From Raphanus sativus (Eukaryota; Streptophyta; Magnoliopsida; Brassicales; Brassicaceae), in contig NC_079511.1 of assembly GCF_000801105.2 (NCBI RefSeq), positions 14,450,602 to 14,514,601 on the forward strand: a stretch of 64,000 nt of DNA, written 5' to 3'. Under the pieces are notes generated by a model that was not told where the DNA came from, ran no database searches, and saw only the letters and a list, made by a program, of their open reading frames with translations. The stretch's first letter is position 1. The number at the start of each line of letters is the position of its first letter. The translations under genes and the position numbers were made by a program. Of the stretch, positions 1 through 11,195 are shown in pieces.

Positions 1-111
1 AGAATCAAAAACTGTCGGGAAAGTAAGAAAGATTTTAGACGAAATGAGAACATTAATAAACAAACACACAAAGAAAGTAAAAAGAGTAAATGGTTAAAAA
101 GGTGATTTTAC

Positions 112-184
112 CATAAACTCTATCAGCAAACTCAAGCAACCCATCTGGTGGTCTCTTGTAAAAGAACCTACTTAGCAGAGACAT
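112..184 (-). CDS. FH14: First coding exon of a type II formin (FH14-like), rest lies outside window
   Basis: The minus strand from 184 to 112 encodes 24 residues beginning MSLLSRFFYKRPPDG and ending in a phase-1 GT donor (GTAAAATC at 111-104). This is the conserved start of plant class II formins, which carry an N-terminal PTEN-like domain before the FH1 and FH2 domains that nucleate actin and contact microtubules. Only exon 1 is present; the next exon should lie left of base 1. The assignment to FH14 rests on the N-terminal sequence and on the neighbours, since Arabidopsis FH14 (At1g31810) is followed by ACBP6 and FRL2 as here. Other class II formins start similarly, so paralogy is possible but the synteny argues against it. 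Confidence 0.82.
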
Positions 185-650
185 TTCGGCAGATACAAAT
201 GTGCTTCGATCGATCGATAAGCTGGAAACCTGAAACGAATCCGATAATCGAATCGAATTAAATCACTAAGTCAGGTCATCAAAGTCAAAAGCTAATCGAA
301 TCGAATTAAAATTGGGGAAAGCCCAGAGATTGGGAGACTAAATTGGATGTAATCCAAACCTAAGAGGATTGAAACCAGATGGTGTGGAAGATGTGTAACA
401 CTACGACTGCACAAGAACCTCGCGAAACTAGGGTTTATTAGTTAAGAGGAGGAGGAAGATTGAGGTTGATGACGACTTACACGTGACGTGAGAATCAAAA
501 GGGTAAGACGTCGGCTATTTGCATTCCCCGATGCAGCAGGTGGAGCGGCGGTGGTGGAGGAAAGTGACGAAAATCAGGAACGTTTGGTTTTCAAAATTTG
601 AAAACCAGATGGATCGCTTTCTGGTTTGTAGTATAAAATAATAATCACCA
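185..650 (-). promoter_or_regulatory. FH14 5' UTR and promoter region
   Basis: This is the non-coding stretch upstream of the FH14 start codon on the minus strand. It contains no long ORF. A GATCGATCGAT palindromic run lies at about 208-218. The GC content drops sharply beyond about 630, where AT-rich intergenic DNA begins. Confidence 0.4.
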
Positions 651-2388
651 CTTCTTCCTTCCATTTCTCATTCCCTTGTCTTTATCTTATAAATCTTTTG
701 AAACAAAACTAAACTATATCTTTTGCACACAAAAGAAAAACCAAAAACTATTTTCTTTCTTTTGAATAAATTATGCAGCATACACACATTTTTTGAATAA
801 ATTATGTAGCATATACATTATATATATATATATTAAATTAAAATTTTGATGAACAGCTATTTCGTATACAAAGTTTATCATATATAAATGTGGGATTCCG
901 ATTATGAAAATATAATATGTTTGGAGAAAAATTATAATTTATGCCAATAAAACGATTAAACATGAGTTCTTTTCTACCATTCGGTATTCATTCGAAATAT
1001 ATCCTTACAATTCTGGATCCAAACAGGTTAGCAACTAAAACTTAGAAAAAGAAGAAACATCGTATGATACGGAAGATAAAAAGGAGAAAGAGCTCCTTCG
1101 ACGATGGCGAAAACCAAACCATCGGAGAACCATTGACAGATCTGAAAACAAAAGTTTGGCGGCGAAACTCTTCGAGAGAAAAATTAGGTAAAATTGGGGG
1201 AAATCTATCTCTTAGAATGCTTGTTTAGAGTCTTTCCTTAAACAGAAGTTTAAATAACAATTTAGTTATTGTATATTGTATGAAACTATTAGTATGTATT
1301 ATTGCGTTTTATTTAAATAATTTATTAATATTATCAACAAAAATTTGTTTAAAAATTTTATTGGCACTTTGTTATTTAAAAAACGGTTTATATATAATGA
1401 AATTAATAATGCAATGCACTGTACTGAATATTTTTTGCCACATCTATTATATATTTAAGTTTTAAGTTTTAAGTTTTCCATACAATTTAATTCAATATAT
1501 TCCCGGAAAGTAAAATAATTTCTATATTTTTTAGAATATTTTGTAACTGAACTTGAACTTGCTATATTTTCAGAAATATGATTAATATGATTATTCTTAT
1601 CTCTAAAAAAATAGTTTCTACACTAGGTAGAGAACATACAGCTAATCCGTAAACAAATTCTACCATATAAAGACTTTTGAGTTGTCTTTAGATTTTCTAT
1701 TCGTTAAAGAATTAAATATAAAAGTAAAATATGCATTATGAAGAAATGTAGCTATCTTTAATATGCATAGCTTTTGCATACTTAAATTTTCAATTTTAGA
1801 AATAGATTATTGATTCTACCAAAAATAGAATAAATTGTTTAACTTTGAATTCAAATTTTACCGTATTATTTTGTTTAAGAGATGACATTTTTTCCCTTAA
1901 AACATAACTATAAATGTTAATTTAATAAGTTTTACAACCAAAATATACCAGTATATGTATATGAGTATTTCATCAATTGTTTTTGTTTTTTATACTTTTA
2001 TCGATAAAACTATTTATTTTATTAAATTTGATGAATATAAGAGTAGTTAAAGCAAAAGTGAGACAAAAATGTTGGACAAAGATTGTGTGTTTTTTTTGTT
2101 CTATTTCAGTACTATATCGTACAATTCCTGGAGGGAGAATTTGCCAAATGACCAAAATCTAAAGTATAATTAAGTGAATGTTATTGATTTCACATATTTA
2201 GGTAATTAACAACTAAGGTTCAACTCATCCGTTACACTCCTCTTTGATACAAGGTACCGGTTGCATAGAAAATACAGATGACGTCGACACATACTTATCT
2301 GGTCCACAATTTTGGAGTCATGTTCATAACTTACGGAAACAAAAAAAAAAGCAAAACTATTATTCTATACTATCTAAAATAGTTAAGA
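651..2388. other. AT-rich intergenic DNA
   Basis: I see no gene here. There is an AT microsatellite near 820-832 and a slightly GC-richer patch at 1060-1190 without a convincing exon. The short ORFs in this stretch are low-complexity. Confidence 0.5.
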
Positions 2389-2735
2389 CACTACAAGAAA
2401 ACACAATTTTAACGATGAAAATTAACGAGGAAAAAAATCCTCGTAAAAGTACGTCTGATTTATGAGGAAAAAATAAATTCAACGTAAGTTCATCGTAAAA
2501 TAATGACCGTAACTTTTCGTCGTCAAACAGACGTAATGTAATGTGGTTTTTATGAGGAAAAATGTTTTCCTCGTAAAGTAGATGTAAATTTAGCGTGTAC
2601 TTTACAAGGAAATAGTTTACGTCTCTTTAGCGCTGATTTCTCGAGTGCACCAACTTGTTAGTTGTAAACACGTTTTTTCGTTTCGGCTAACTAACTATAT
2701 TTCCTCGTAAATTCGTAGTAAAATTTCACCAACCA
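2389..2735 (+). mobile_element. CACTA (En/Spm-type) transposon terminus, truncated
   Basis: The block begins with CACTACAAGAAAACA at 2389, the usual terminal sequence of Brassicaceae CACTA elements. It continues with many copies, in both directions, of a subterminal motif close to TTCCTCGTAAA. Dense subterminal repeats are expected in this superfamily. I could not find the partner end with an inverted CACTA terminus within the window, so this looks like a one-ended remnant. Confidence 0.6.
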
Positions 2736-2984
2736 ATTTAAAAAATTCCCTATAAATATGTCATTTGTTTTATTTCAAACACACCAAAAAGAAAAATAAA
2801 CTTAAAACATGAAACAAAAAAAAATGTTGGCTAATAGGAATATTTTCGAGTTGCGGAGGTAGATGTATACGCATAGAGATGCAAAAGAGAAAGTGAAAAT
2901 AAATCCAAAATAATATATCATACAACATACAAATTTGAATAATGTATGATCAAATACCTAAAATTAACATTAAATTGATTCGTT

Positions 2985-3310
2985 TTGGATATTTGGGTGG
3001 TGAATCAGTAGGTATTTTGAGTATATTAGTTATTTTGTATATTTATTTTAAATTATTTCGGGATGATTTTGGATATTTTAATGTACCTTGGATAATTTTT
3101 ACATTTTGAATTGGGAATTTTTGATATTTTTAAATATTAGATATTAAAATAATTAATTGTGATTCAAGTAAATAAAGCAAGACAAGTAACCTGCAAGTAA
3201 TTCATTTTTGATTTACTCGTTTTTAACAAGTTAAGTATAAGTCAAAATTTTTATTATTCGTACAAGGCAAGTCAAGTTGTAAGGACTTGCCTTGTGCCTA
3301 GACCTACTTG
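2985..3310. repeat. Degenerate interspersed repeat (AT-rich, unclassified)
   Basis: The stretch has repeated phrases such as GGATATTTTGG and a short inverted pair, CAAGGCAAGTCAAG versus GACTTGCCTTG near 3264-3296. Its style resembles the repeat inside the Helitron at 55970-56590. No coding potential is seen. Confidence 0.3.
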
Positions 3311-3550
3311 AGAGCTATTTTCTCGTTGGAATTTCTTTTTTTTTTGGCATCTGTATTTGATAGAAAGCTATGCTTAGGTTCAGTTCCTTCAGTAAATTGA
3401 TTAGGAAAGTGAGAAGTTGACTTTAGTTAAGTAAGTAGTTTCATATAAAATTCCGAAAAATCAGAACTGTCGAAAGATACTACAGAAGAATCTGCTGCTA
3501 TACAGAATAAACTAATTTAAAAATGGGATAACATCATAAGCAGCTGCAAC

Positions 3551-3794
3551 CAGTGGCGGACCCAATATGGGTTTAAGGGAGTCACATGACACCCCTAAAA
3601 TGAACAAATCAATTAAATTGTTATACATTTGTTAAAGAAAATCTAGCAAAAATGGTTAGTTTCTTCTCACTGACACCTCAAAAACCAGGGTTCAATTACC
3701 CTTTGACACCGTTTTACTTGATTTTTTTTTAATTGTATTTTTCTAACCCCGGTTAAATATTCAGCTGGGTCACCTCAAAAACCAGGGTTCACTG
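3551..3794. mobile_element. hAT-like MITE with perfect 8-bp target duplication
   Basis: This 244-bp element starts CAGTGGCGGACCC and ends GGGTTCACTG, giving imperfect terminal inverted repeats of the form CAGTG..ACCC. It is flanked by the identical octamer GCTGCAAC at 3543-3550 and 3795-3802. Eight-base duplications are the hallmark of hAT transposition. There is no coding capacity, so it is non-autonomous. Confidence 0.75.
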
Positions 3795-3802
3795 GCTGCA
3801 AC

Positions 3803-4397
3803 ATAAGATTCTACTTCACTGGTGCCTTGGGCGTTGCAATAAAGTAAGTGGTTTTTGCCACTTCTAAAGTTTATTCTAGACTTGATCTTCCTTTCAGACT
3901 TGATCTTCCTTTTGTCCTTTTAAACACACCATCAACAAAAAGAAAGAAGTGGAAGAATAGGAACAAAGTGGTATTTGAAAGGAAAGGTGTATGAAGCTGA
4001 TAAACCGGTCAAAGGTAGAAAAGGGCTTTCTTGGCAGAGTTTTAGGCGGCAAGATATTAGTGTCCATTTGTCCTAGCAGGCCGTATCCAACTTTATTTAA
4101 CCTTAAACAAGTCTTAAACATATAAGCTTCATCTTCAAATCAACAAGATATTATCACACACAGATAATGGTTTTAATTATGCATCAGGAATCTTCAGAAA
4201 CCATAGAATTTTCTTTGTCAAAAAAGAAAAAAAAACGATAGGATTTTTTTTTTAAATCAAGACGAAAGTCACAAAGTACAAAATAGATTCATAACGAGAG
4301 AAACACAAGAAGCAACAAGAACAAAGTCTTATGCTAAGTTATTGAAACTTAGATGGAATTATTGCAGTGGAGCTTTTGGTGAATCATATTATATTCA
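3803..4397. other. ACBP6 3' flank
   Basis: This lies downstream of ACBP6 on the minus strand. It contains the presumed 3' UTR close to 4397 and otherwise AT-rich sequence with A and T runs near 4215-4255. No second gene is visible. Confidence 0.4.
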
Positions 4398-5240
4398 TCA
4401 AGTTGAAGCAGCAGAAGCCTCAGCTTCCAGAAGTTGCTTCACCTTGGTGATGTAGTCACTCATAGCCTCATCCGTCGATTTTGCTGACATCCAAAACAAA
4501 AACAAAGACAAAATGACAGGTTAGATTCGGTTTGAGTGTTGGAACTTAACAAGAATCGTTAGCCACGTACATATGGTTATAAGCAAATAAGTAGCAGCTC
4601 AAATAAGAAATGAATTACCTTCAACGGCCTTCCAAGCATCCCACTTGGCTCTTTCCTTCATGCTGAACATTCCAGGACGGCCTACGAATCAATCAGAACA
4701 CACACAAAAACGTTAGTAACACACACCAATAAGCAAACCGCAGTTTCATAACATGAAGCTTCTTAGAGAGAGAGAGAGAGAAGAAAGGAATGTAAAACTA
4801 ACTGGTGTCCACTGGCCCGACGGTGGCTTGCTTGAAGAGACCGTAGAGGATGAGCAAGTCAGCGTCAGATGGTTTCGTGGTGAGTTTCTTGACTTTATCA
4901 GCGTGCTCCTCGAAGTCCTCCTGCAGATGCATACACATAAAACAGTCTTAATTGCCTATAACAGCGTCAAACATATTATTACAACTCCATTAATTCCCCA
5001 TGGAATACAATAAGTGCAAGGAGACTGTAAACATAATTACACGGCAAAAGCTAAAATTCAATCGAAACATCGAGAATTCGTGGACACAAACCTAACCGGC
5101 GAGATTGATTACAAAACTTGTCTGATCACATATGAAACATTAGATCCGCTAATACACAGAAACCAAAACAAACACTAGATCCGAACATAAATGGTAACCG
5201 AAATGGATAGATAGGGATATGATCGAACCTTCAAACCCAT
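4398..5240 (-). CDS. ACBP6: Acyl-CoA-binding protein 6 (small cytosolic 10-kDa ACBP), four exons
   Basis: Exons on the minus strand are 5240-5229, 4920-4803, 4681-4619 and 4483-4398, all joined by GT-AG introns, giving exactly 92 residues, the family length. The protein starts MGLK and runs through the ACBP core (LLILYGLFKQATVGPV, then MFSMKERAKWDAWKAVE) to the C terminus KVKQLLEAEA...ST. The Tyr of LYGL, the Lys of FKQA and the Lys/Trp of KWDAW are acyl-CoA-binding positions of the family. The protein binds long-chain acyl-CoA esters in the cytosol, and the Arabidopsis orthologue affects lipid handling and freezing tolerance. The exon-3/4 junction gives Ala where a Gly is common. A TATA-like TATATAAAC lies about 75 bp upstream (near 5310-5320). 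Its position between FH14 and FRL2 supports orthology with At1g31812. Confidence 0.93.
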
Positions 5241-5682
5241 GATGATGAGAAGTTGAGATAAGCAGTGAAAACAAAATCAATGTGTGACGGAGAAGACGAG
5301 AACGCGTGTGTGTTTATATACTAAGATACTCTTGGGCCCAAAACTTTATTTTATTTCTGATATATATATGGTAAAAAAAATCAATTATATACCCAATTTA
5401 AATAAAAATCAAAAATTAAATAAAAGAATAAATCTAGAGATACTTGCTGATTATCTACCCATCAATGAGGGTATGGGGTAAGAACATGTTCTGTGTTTCT
5501 TTTCTCAACGAATATGTTCCTTGTCCACTCAAACGAACGTCTGATCCTCATGGGTTCCTCCATTCATCAATTAATTTTCAATTATTGTAGGTTTCTTTTC
5601 AAAAAACCTTGCTAATCTCAAAGGAAGTAAATCATGGCAGGTTATCTACCAAATCAAAGATTAGAAAAGTAAGAACAATCTA
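5241..5682 (-). promoter_or_regulatory. ACBP6 promoter/5' UTR and left copy of a host duplication
   Basis: The 5' UTR is followed by a TATA-like box on the minus strand near 5310-5320. At about 5605-5680 lies a block containing GGTTATCTACCAAAT that recurs on the other side of the Helitron at 6425-6500. Confidence 0.45.
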
Positions 5683-6411
5683 TCTATACTATTAAAGTAC
5701 AAGCACATTTGGATTTTTACTCTGTTCACCCCTATTAAAGAGACTTTCTTTTGTATTCATTAATGACATTTTGGACATTTTGCATTGGTTTTTTTTTTAA
5801 TTGTTTTTGGTTTGTCATTAACCACCGGTTTCCTAATTCAATTTTGGTATGTGATTATTCCGTGTTTGATACTGCATCATTTTAATATTTTTCCAACCGG
5901 ACATGTTTGAAACTGCATCGTTTTTTCTCAAACTATTTAATGGTTTGGTTTTAAACCACTTTTTCCTAAATATAATCCCAACTATCTAACAAAAATTATT
6001 TATAAAAAATAAAAATTGTTTATTGGTTCAACCAGTGGTTCAACCGGTAACTGGATTTCGATTTTAGTAGTTTTTATTGGATTTTTAAATTTTGTTTTTT
6101 TTTTCAAACCTGAACTGAATTTATCTTTGATCAACCGGTAATCCGTTCAACCGCAGGTCTCAATCGAATTTCAAAACACCGATCAAAACTATAAAACTGT
6201 TATATTGATTTATATTTAAAATATCTAATTCAAAATTAAAAACCTAAAAATACATGTATAATATAGTTTTACCGAACATAAATCTGGATATAAAATACAT
6301 ATATGAGACGGATTATATAAATATATATACAAGACGGATTATATAAATGTGATTATATAAAATTTTCACCAAACATAAACCCGCGCTTTGAAAGCGCGGG
6401 TCAAAATCTAG
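5683..6411 (+). mobile_element. Non-autonomous Helitron (729 bp)
   Basis: It starts TCTATACTATTAAAG and ends CTAG, inserted between A (5682) and T (6412), as Helitrons do. Eight bases before the end is a strong GC hairpin at 6380-6400 (CCCGCGCTTT, one-base loop, AAAGCGCGGG). There are no terminal inverted repeats or target duplication. The interior is AT-rich with no ORF and contains GGTTCAACCGGT phrases also found near 63800-63960. It belongs to the small Brassicaceae Helitrons that end with a CGCGGGTCAAAATCTAG tail. Confidence 0.88.
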
Positions 6412-6424
6412 TAAAAACCTTAAG

Positions 6425-6732
6425 GAAGAAAACCTTGCTAATTTTAAAGGAAGGTTATCTACCAAATTAAAGATTAGAAATGTAAGACCATTCCCTCCAC
6501 AAGCTAAGTAATAATAAACAAGAGATTAATAGACTACAACAAGACGTACAAAACATGATTCGTTTTCTTTTATACAATCGCAAAAACAGCAATCATATCA
6601 AGTATATGCGGACCTTTGAGTTAATTTACTTTGTGTTGTTAAATACAGAAAATCATACAGACACAGAGCCTACCCTCCTTAGACCAGAAAATCCTAATAT
6701 CTTTTGCATTCCCTAGACAACAATGGAGATGG
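6425..6732. other. Right copy of duplicated flank, then FRL2 3' region
   Basis: Sequence 6430-6500 repeats, with a few substitutions, the block left of the Helitron (5605-5680). The remainder is the 3' flank and likely 3' UTR of FRL2 on the minus strand. Confidence 0.5.
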
Positions 6733-8085
6733 CTACTGAGGATAGTAAGGTGGTTGGTATTGAGGTCGCAAACCATATCCACTCTGCTGCTCATAGTAGA
6801 CCGGTGGAGCCGCTATAGCTGGAGCTGGTACCGATCCATAAGGAGCCAACGGGTTGCCATATGGGAAATTAACACCAGGCATTGTTGAGTTCACAAAACC
6901 AAATGGGTTCACTTGTTGTAAACCGTGCCTGGGATCAGGCAAAAATGGCGGTTGCTGCTGACTCTGTGTCAAATTGTTACCCGTAGCAACACGAGGCCGT
7001 TTTTGATGATTAGCAGGGGAGGAAGCCAGCTTAGCGGCTTGTCTCCTCTGAGCCCTCAGATTCTCCAACTCTTGAACGCATTCTTCAAGATCCTCTTCGT
7101 AAAACTCCAACTCGAGGTTCCTCTCCTTAACCACTCTGATCACCAACCTCAACGCGCTAAGCTCTTTATCAGTAGCTTCGTTCTGGGCCTTGAGAGAGTT
7201 ACCCCCTTCGGCGCAGACCCTCTTAGCAGCTTCCCTAGAGTTGTACAAACTAGTTTTCAAAACATTAACCGGTCGGAACCTATCAGTCATCTCAAACTCA
7301 TAAATAAAACTAATCGCAGCGAGTAACCTCCCGGTACGCAACAGCTTCTGAACAAGACCGGCGACTACGGTCTTATCCAAACCAAGCTTCTTAGATAAAA
7401 CCGTCGCTTGTTTATAATACTTGGAGATCAAGAAAACGTAATCGATAATCTCTTCCAATTTAAACACAGATACTAACTCAAAGACTACGACCACGTGCAG
7501 AAACCCTAACGCTTCCGACGGTTTGTTACCTATATTTAATCTCCAATCGGAAGCGAGCGTCCTCGCTCTCTCTCTAAGCTCGTTCGTGAGGTCCGGTTTG
7601 ATCTCGATCAAAGCTTCTAACAGCAAAACGAAGATTCCCCTCGCGTCGATGGAGGATGGAGAAGAAGAATGGTAAGAGCCTTCGATCGCGTCGAGAACCA
7701 AAGCTGCTGGATTCGACGAGGATCGAACCGCTTCCTGAAGCTCCGGTTTGATTGATAAACGCTTGTTCGAGTTATCGACCATGAACTTCCCCAAGCCTTT
7801 GCCGTCCATGTTCTCGCAGAAGGTTCTCAGTTCGGGCCAGAGGAGGAGGGGTGTCTCGGTCGGGGATGGTTCGGTTTTGTCGGGTTGGAGGAGGAGGAAG
7901 CGGTTGGAGAGTGAGGATTGGAGAGAGGAGAAGTGAGAGTCGATGTCGGACCAGGAGAGGTTGTTGAAAGACGATGAGGAGAGGAGAGATCGGTGAGCTT
8001 GAAGGTCGTCGAAGGCTTTCTTCAGCTTTTGCTTCTTCTCGTCGATTTGGTTAATCGCTAAGGCGATTGATTCATGCGCCGTCAT
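6733..8085 (-). CDS. FRL2: FRIGIDA-like protein 2
   Basis: This is an uninterrupted minus-strand reading frame of 450 residues from the ATG at 8085. An in-frame ATG at 8139 would add 18 residues. I prefer 8085 because it gives the family start ([18 protein letters not shown]) and because an AT-rich TATA-like run at 8168-8182 lies too close to 8139. The N terminus is coiled-coil-like ([21 protein letters not shown]). The central Frigida domain contains [17 protein letters not shown], the [11 protein letters not shown] motif and a second coiled-coil stretch near residues 300-345. The C-terminal 90 residues are rich in Pro, Tyr and Gln. FRIGIDA-family proteins scaffold a complex that raises transcription of the flowering repressor FLC. 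The neighbours match At1g31812-At1g31814-At1g31817, supporting FRL2 rather than FRL1. No frameshift is seen, so the gene looks functional. Confidence 0.92.
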   Translation of the reverse strand: MTAHESIALAINQIDEKKQKLKKAFDDLQAHRSLLSSSSFNNLSWSDIDSHFSSLQSSLSNRFLLLQPDKTEPSPTETPLLLWPELRTFCENMDGKGLGKFMVDNSNKRLSIKPELQEAVRSSSNPAALVLDAIEGSYHSSSPSSIDARGIFVLLLEALIEIKPDLTNELRERARTLASDWRLNIGNKPSEALGFLHVVVVFELVSVFKLEEIIDYVFLISKYYKQATVLSKKLGLDKTVVAGLVQKLLRTGRLLAAISFIYEFEMTDRFRPVNVLKTSLYNSREAAKRVCAEGGNSLKAQNEATDKELSALRLVIRVVKERNLELEFYEEDLEECVQELENLRAQRRQAAKLASSPANHQKRPRVATGNNLTQSQQQPPFLPDPRHGLQQVNPFGFVNSTMPGVNFPYGNPLAPYGSVPAPAIAAPPVYYEQQSGYGLRPQYQPPYYPQ

Positions 8086-8159
8086 TGTAGGAAGAGCCCT
8101 AGATTTTGATTTTGATTGATTTGTCCGCCGTATTGGCATCTCGTAATCTCTGTTTCCTG

Positions 8160-8185
8160 AGACAGCTAATATATATATATATACA
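8160..8185 (-). promoter_or_regulatory. TATA-like run upstream of FRL2
   Basis: A (TA)n tract at 8168-8182 lies about 80-95 bp upstream of the preferred FRL2 start. It could serve as a TATA box on the minus strand, but it is also simple sequence. Confidence 0.35.
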
Positions 8186-8347
8186 TGTGTGTTTTTAGTC
8201 CGGACAAAAAAGGAAGCAAATCATGGTACGGTTTACTGATCAACCTCTTTCGTCAGGTTTTATGTGGAATGTCATCTTCACTTCTCTTCATGCGCTGGAA
8301 TCTCTCCCTAAAATTTCTTCTGTTTTTTTTTTAACTCAAAATTTTAT

Positions 8348-8660
8348 TAAAGCCGTGTTCTTTTGGTCGACTCTGCCACAGCGTCCGGAGTCAAAGAAAA
8401 TACAAAGGACACGCCTTTAGTTGTGAATGAATCCTTCCTTTCAGTGTTTATAGAATAGACGCTAACAGCACCGCGATCTAAAATTCACGGAGATCTGTGA
8501 CGCTGTGGAATCTCTGCGTCGGAAAAAATGGAGGTCGCGGTTGTTTTTTACAAAACGCAGCGACATCAATTAAATGAAATCCCGTAAAATAAATGGTTTT
8601 CTTTGTATTTTCCTTGACGCCGGACGCTGCGGCAGCGTCGACCAAAAGAACACGGCTTTA
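8348..8660. mobile_element. TIR element (MITE) with about 60-bp inverted repeats
   Basis: The left end reads TAAAGCCGTGTTCTTTTGG and the right end is its reverse complement. The match continues for about 60 bp with a handful of substitutions, including a GACGCTGCCGCAGCG-like core. The 313-bp element has no coding capacity. I could not define a convincing target duplication. The ends resemble those of the larger gene-carrying element at 15528-17757 (TGTTC.TTTGGT followed by GCC and GCGTC). Confidence 0.72.
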
Positions 8661-9577
8661 ATCTTTCATAATAAAAACACCATGGATTACAAAAGCCCGC
8701 AGAAAATATTGATATCTCCGAAAGCAATAGCCCAAAAAAGAGAAACAAAGTGATATAGAATAATACGAGAAATACATTAAAGAACCATAGATACTAAAGT
8801 TGAAACTAATGGACTGATCATAACTCGCAGACACTTCTGAGAACACATGAGACTGAAGATAACCAAAGGATTAATGACTTAAGCAAACCCAACCCTAAAG
8901 AGTACACCACCAAGCCAAAACAGGCACAACATCGGTAGAAACATATGCGAAGATAAACTTACATCAACACCAGAAACTGTTGCAAAAACGGAGGCGATGC
9001 GGAAATAACTCGAAACCAAACACCAGCCTCAAAAACCTACGAACTTGAAAAGCTAAAGGGAAAAACACCAGCAAAGATTTACAGATTTTACACGCGGACA
9101 CTCGTTAGGCAGAATAGCGATCTACAGAGCTAAAACTGGTCACCTCCTCGCAAGAGAAGACCTGCAAATCAAACCCACTGCTTCGTCTTGAAACACTCAC
9201 CCAATCCATGGTGGATAGAGGAGAGGGCTAGTAGATACCTCCACAGCAAATACACTTCACACCGACGAATCCAAAAGCTAGAACCAGGTGAAAACAAATC
9301 GACCATGACTGCAAGCGACCGAAGAGAAAACAGAAGTACCACAACTCAAATCTAAAGTAACCCTCGACTTGACAGCAACCGATGAACCATACACTCGAGT
9401 TTCAAAACCAATAGCAACAGATCTCAAGAGATATAAGAAGAGAATTGGCCAGTTCTGATGCTAACAAAGCCACCGAAACCGGCCATTGAACATTTTGACT
9501 TTCTTCTCTCTCCCTTTGACGGTTAGGGTTTTGATCCCTAAAATTCCTTCTGTTTGATGGGGTTTTCCATCAGAAAA
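8661..9577. other. Unclassified moderate-GC stretch, possibly a degenerate repeat
   Basis: This is less AT-rich than its surroundings but has no ORF above about 60 codons and no recognisable protein match in any frame. The style, with short A/C-rich phrases and many stops, suggests a decayed transposon or gene copy. I cannot classify it. Confidence 0.3.
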
Positions 9578-10433
9578 AAAAATATATTATTTGAATCATC
9601 AATTTCCGAATTTTGTTGAGATAAAACACCAATTTTCGATAAACATAAATACACTAAATTTTTGTTGAGAAACCATTTTCATCATAAATTTTTATTGATC
9701 ATATCATTTTAGTCATATTGTTAGTCAACGGTTATGAATAACAGTAGATCCAAAATGACTTTTAAAGTTAATAATTTTTTTGGCACAAATATAAATCACT
9801 TTTTCAAAAAAAAAAATTGAATGTTAACATTTAGAATAAATTATTTAGGAAAAGAACATTTATGAATATAGATATTGAATAAAATAAAATATATTTCATT
9901 ACTTTCTTTAAAATAAAATTTAAACAATTTTAAATAATTATAAAGAACTTCAATAATTATTTATGATAATTATGTCACTTTTTGTAACTCTTTATATAGT
10001 CATCCCTGGATTATTCTTCATAATTTTATTGTCATAAGTTAAAATTTTGTAAATATTAATATATGTTTTATTCTTAGAAGAATAAAATTAGTAGTATCTA
10101 GATTCTTCATAATTTTGTTGCAACATTTTGGATCTTATCAAAAATTTATTATTAGTGTTATAGTTATTAAAAATATATTTTCAATATTTAAATTTCATTT
10201 TTTTTAAATATTGATTTATATTTGTGTCAAATAAATCATCAATTTTAAAAGTCATTTTAGGTCTACTGTTCATCAACTATAATTGTTGACTGACGATATA
10301 ACTAAAATGATATGGTCAACAAAATTGTATGATTAAAATGGTCTTTCAATAAAAGGTTATTGTTTTTTTCACCAAAAAACTGGTGATTTATTTCGACTAA
10401 TTTGAAAATTGGTGATTTAAATAATATTTTTTC
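9578..10433. mobile_element. Long-TIR element, Mutator-like (MULE) non-autonomous
   Basis: The first about 240 bp and the last about 220 bp are diverged inverted copies of each other. Examples are TTTGAATCATCAATTT near 9590 against the inverse of AATTGGTGATTTAAAT near 10410, and CAACGGTTATGAATAACAG near 9727 against the inverse of the block at 10265-10290. Very long terminal inverted repeats are typical of Mutator-like elements. The interior is AT-rich and non-coding. The expected 9-bp duplication is not clear at these ends. Confidence 0.55.
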
Positions 10434-10679
10434 GTTTTCTATCGCTTTAATCTTTTTCACTCTCATTCGTTATGGAATACAAGATGTGAATTGATGGTGG
10501 AATAAAAGGAGCTTGCGAGTTTCCGAGAGAAAGCCCTAATCTATTAACAAGCTGCTACAAAGATAAAATCTATCAATACAATGTTGAGACATAATCACAA
10601 GAAAGAAATTCAGAACAAACGGACTAAACAGATCTAGAAAATAAGCAAAATAAGAGAAATATCCTCTGGCCAGTCTATT

Positions 10680-11191
10680 AAAAGCATCTTCAATTCATTG
10701 TTATTTTCACCTCTATATGTTACATTTCATCTCTATTTCCACCTTTATAATAGAGGAATGTTATTTCTTCCTCTATATATAGTATAAAAAATATCATTCC
10801 TCTATTATAGAATCATATTTTTTTTTATTTTCTAAAACAATCCTTAACTCTTAAACTTTTATATTTATAACCAAAATAATTATTTTATAAAGAAATACAA
10901 TTTTTGTAAAAAAAAATTTATATTTTTATTTACATAATAGTCTTTTAATACAACTTTAGTTCAAACAAATTCATAATTTTATGAAAATGTTTTAAAAATT
11001 AAAAGTAAATAGGGTTAGTTATTAATTTTTATAAATAAAATATGTTTCTTGTAAAATTAAAATAGAATCTTTTAAGAATATTTTTATAGAGGTAATAATA
11101 GATGAATACATTGGAGAGAAACCCATCTCTATTTTTGAGTTCTTCTATTTTAGAAGTAAACGTAGAGAAATACATTGGAAATAGTCTAACA
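10680..11191. mobile_element. Putative MITE with imperfect inverted ends
   Basis: The left block (AGCATCTTCAATTCATTG, then CTCTAT repeats) is loosely the inverse of the right block (CAATGTATTTCTC on the reverse strand, then CTCTAT repeats). TATAATAGAGGAAT and its inverse ATTCCTCTATTATA also occur at 10745-10811. This pattern is common in Brassica MITEs, but the boundaries are approximate and no duplication was established. Confidence 0.4.
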
Positions 11192-11195
11192 AGGG

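Noticed and set aside
4753..5013. Plus-strand 86-codon ORF
   Set aside because: It is the antisense shadow of ACBP6 exon 2 and its intron.
6925..7936. Plus-strand ORFs of 133 and 62 codons
   Set aside because: They lie antisense to the intact FRL2 frame and have no recognisable motifs.
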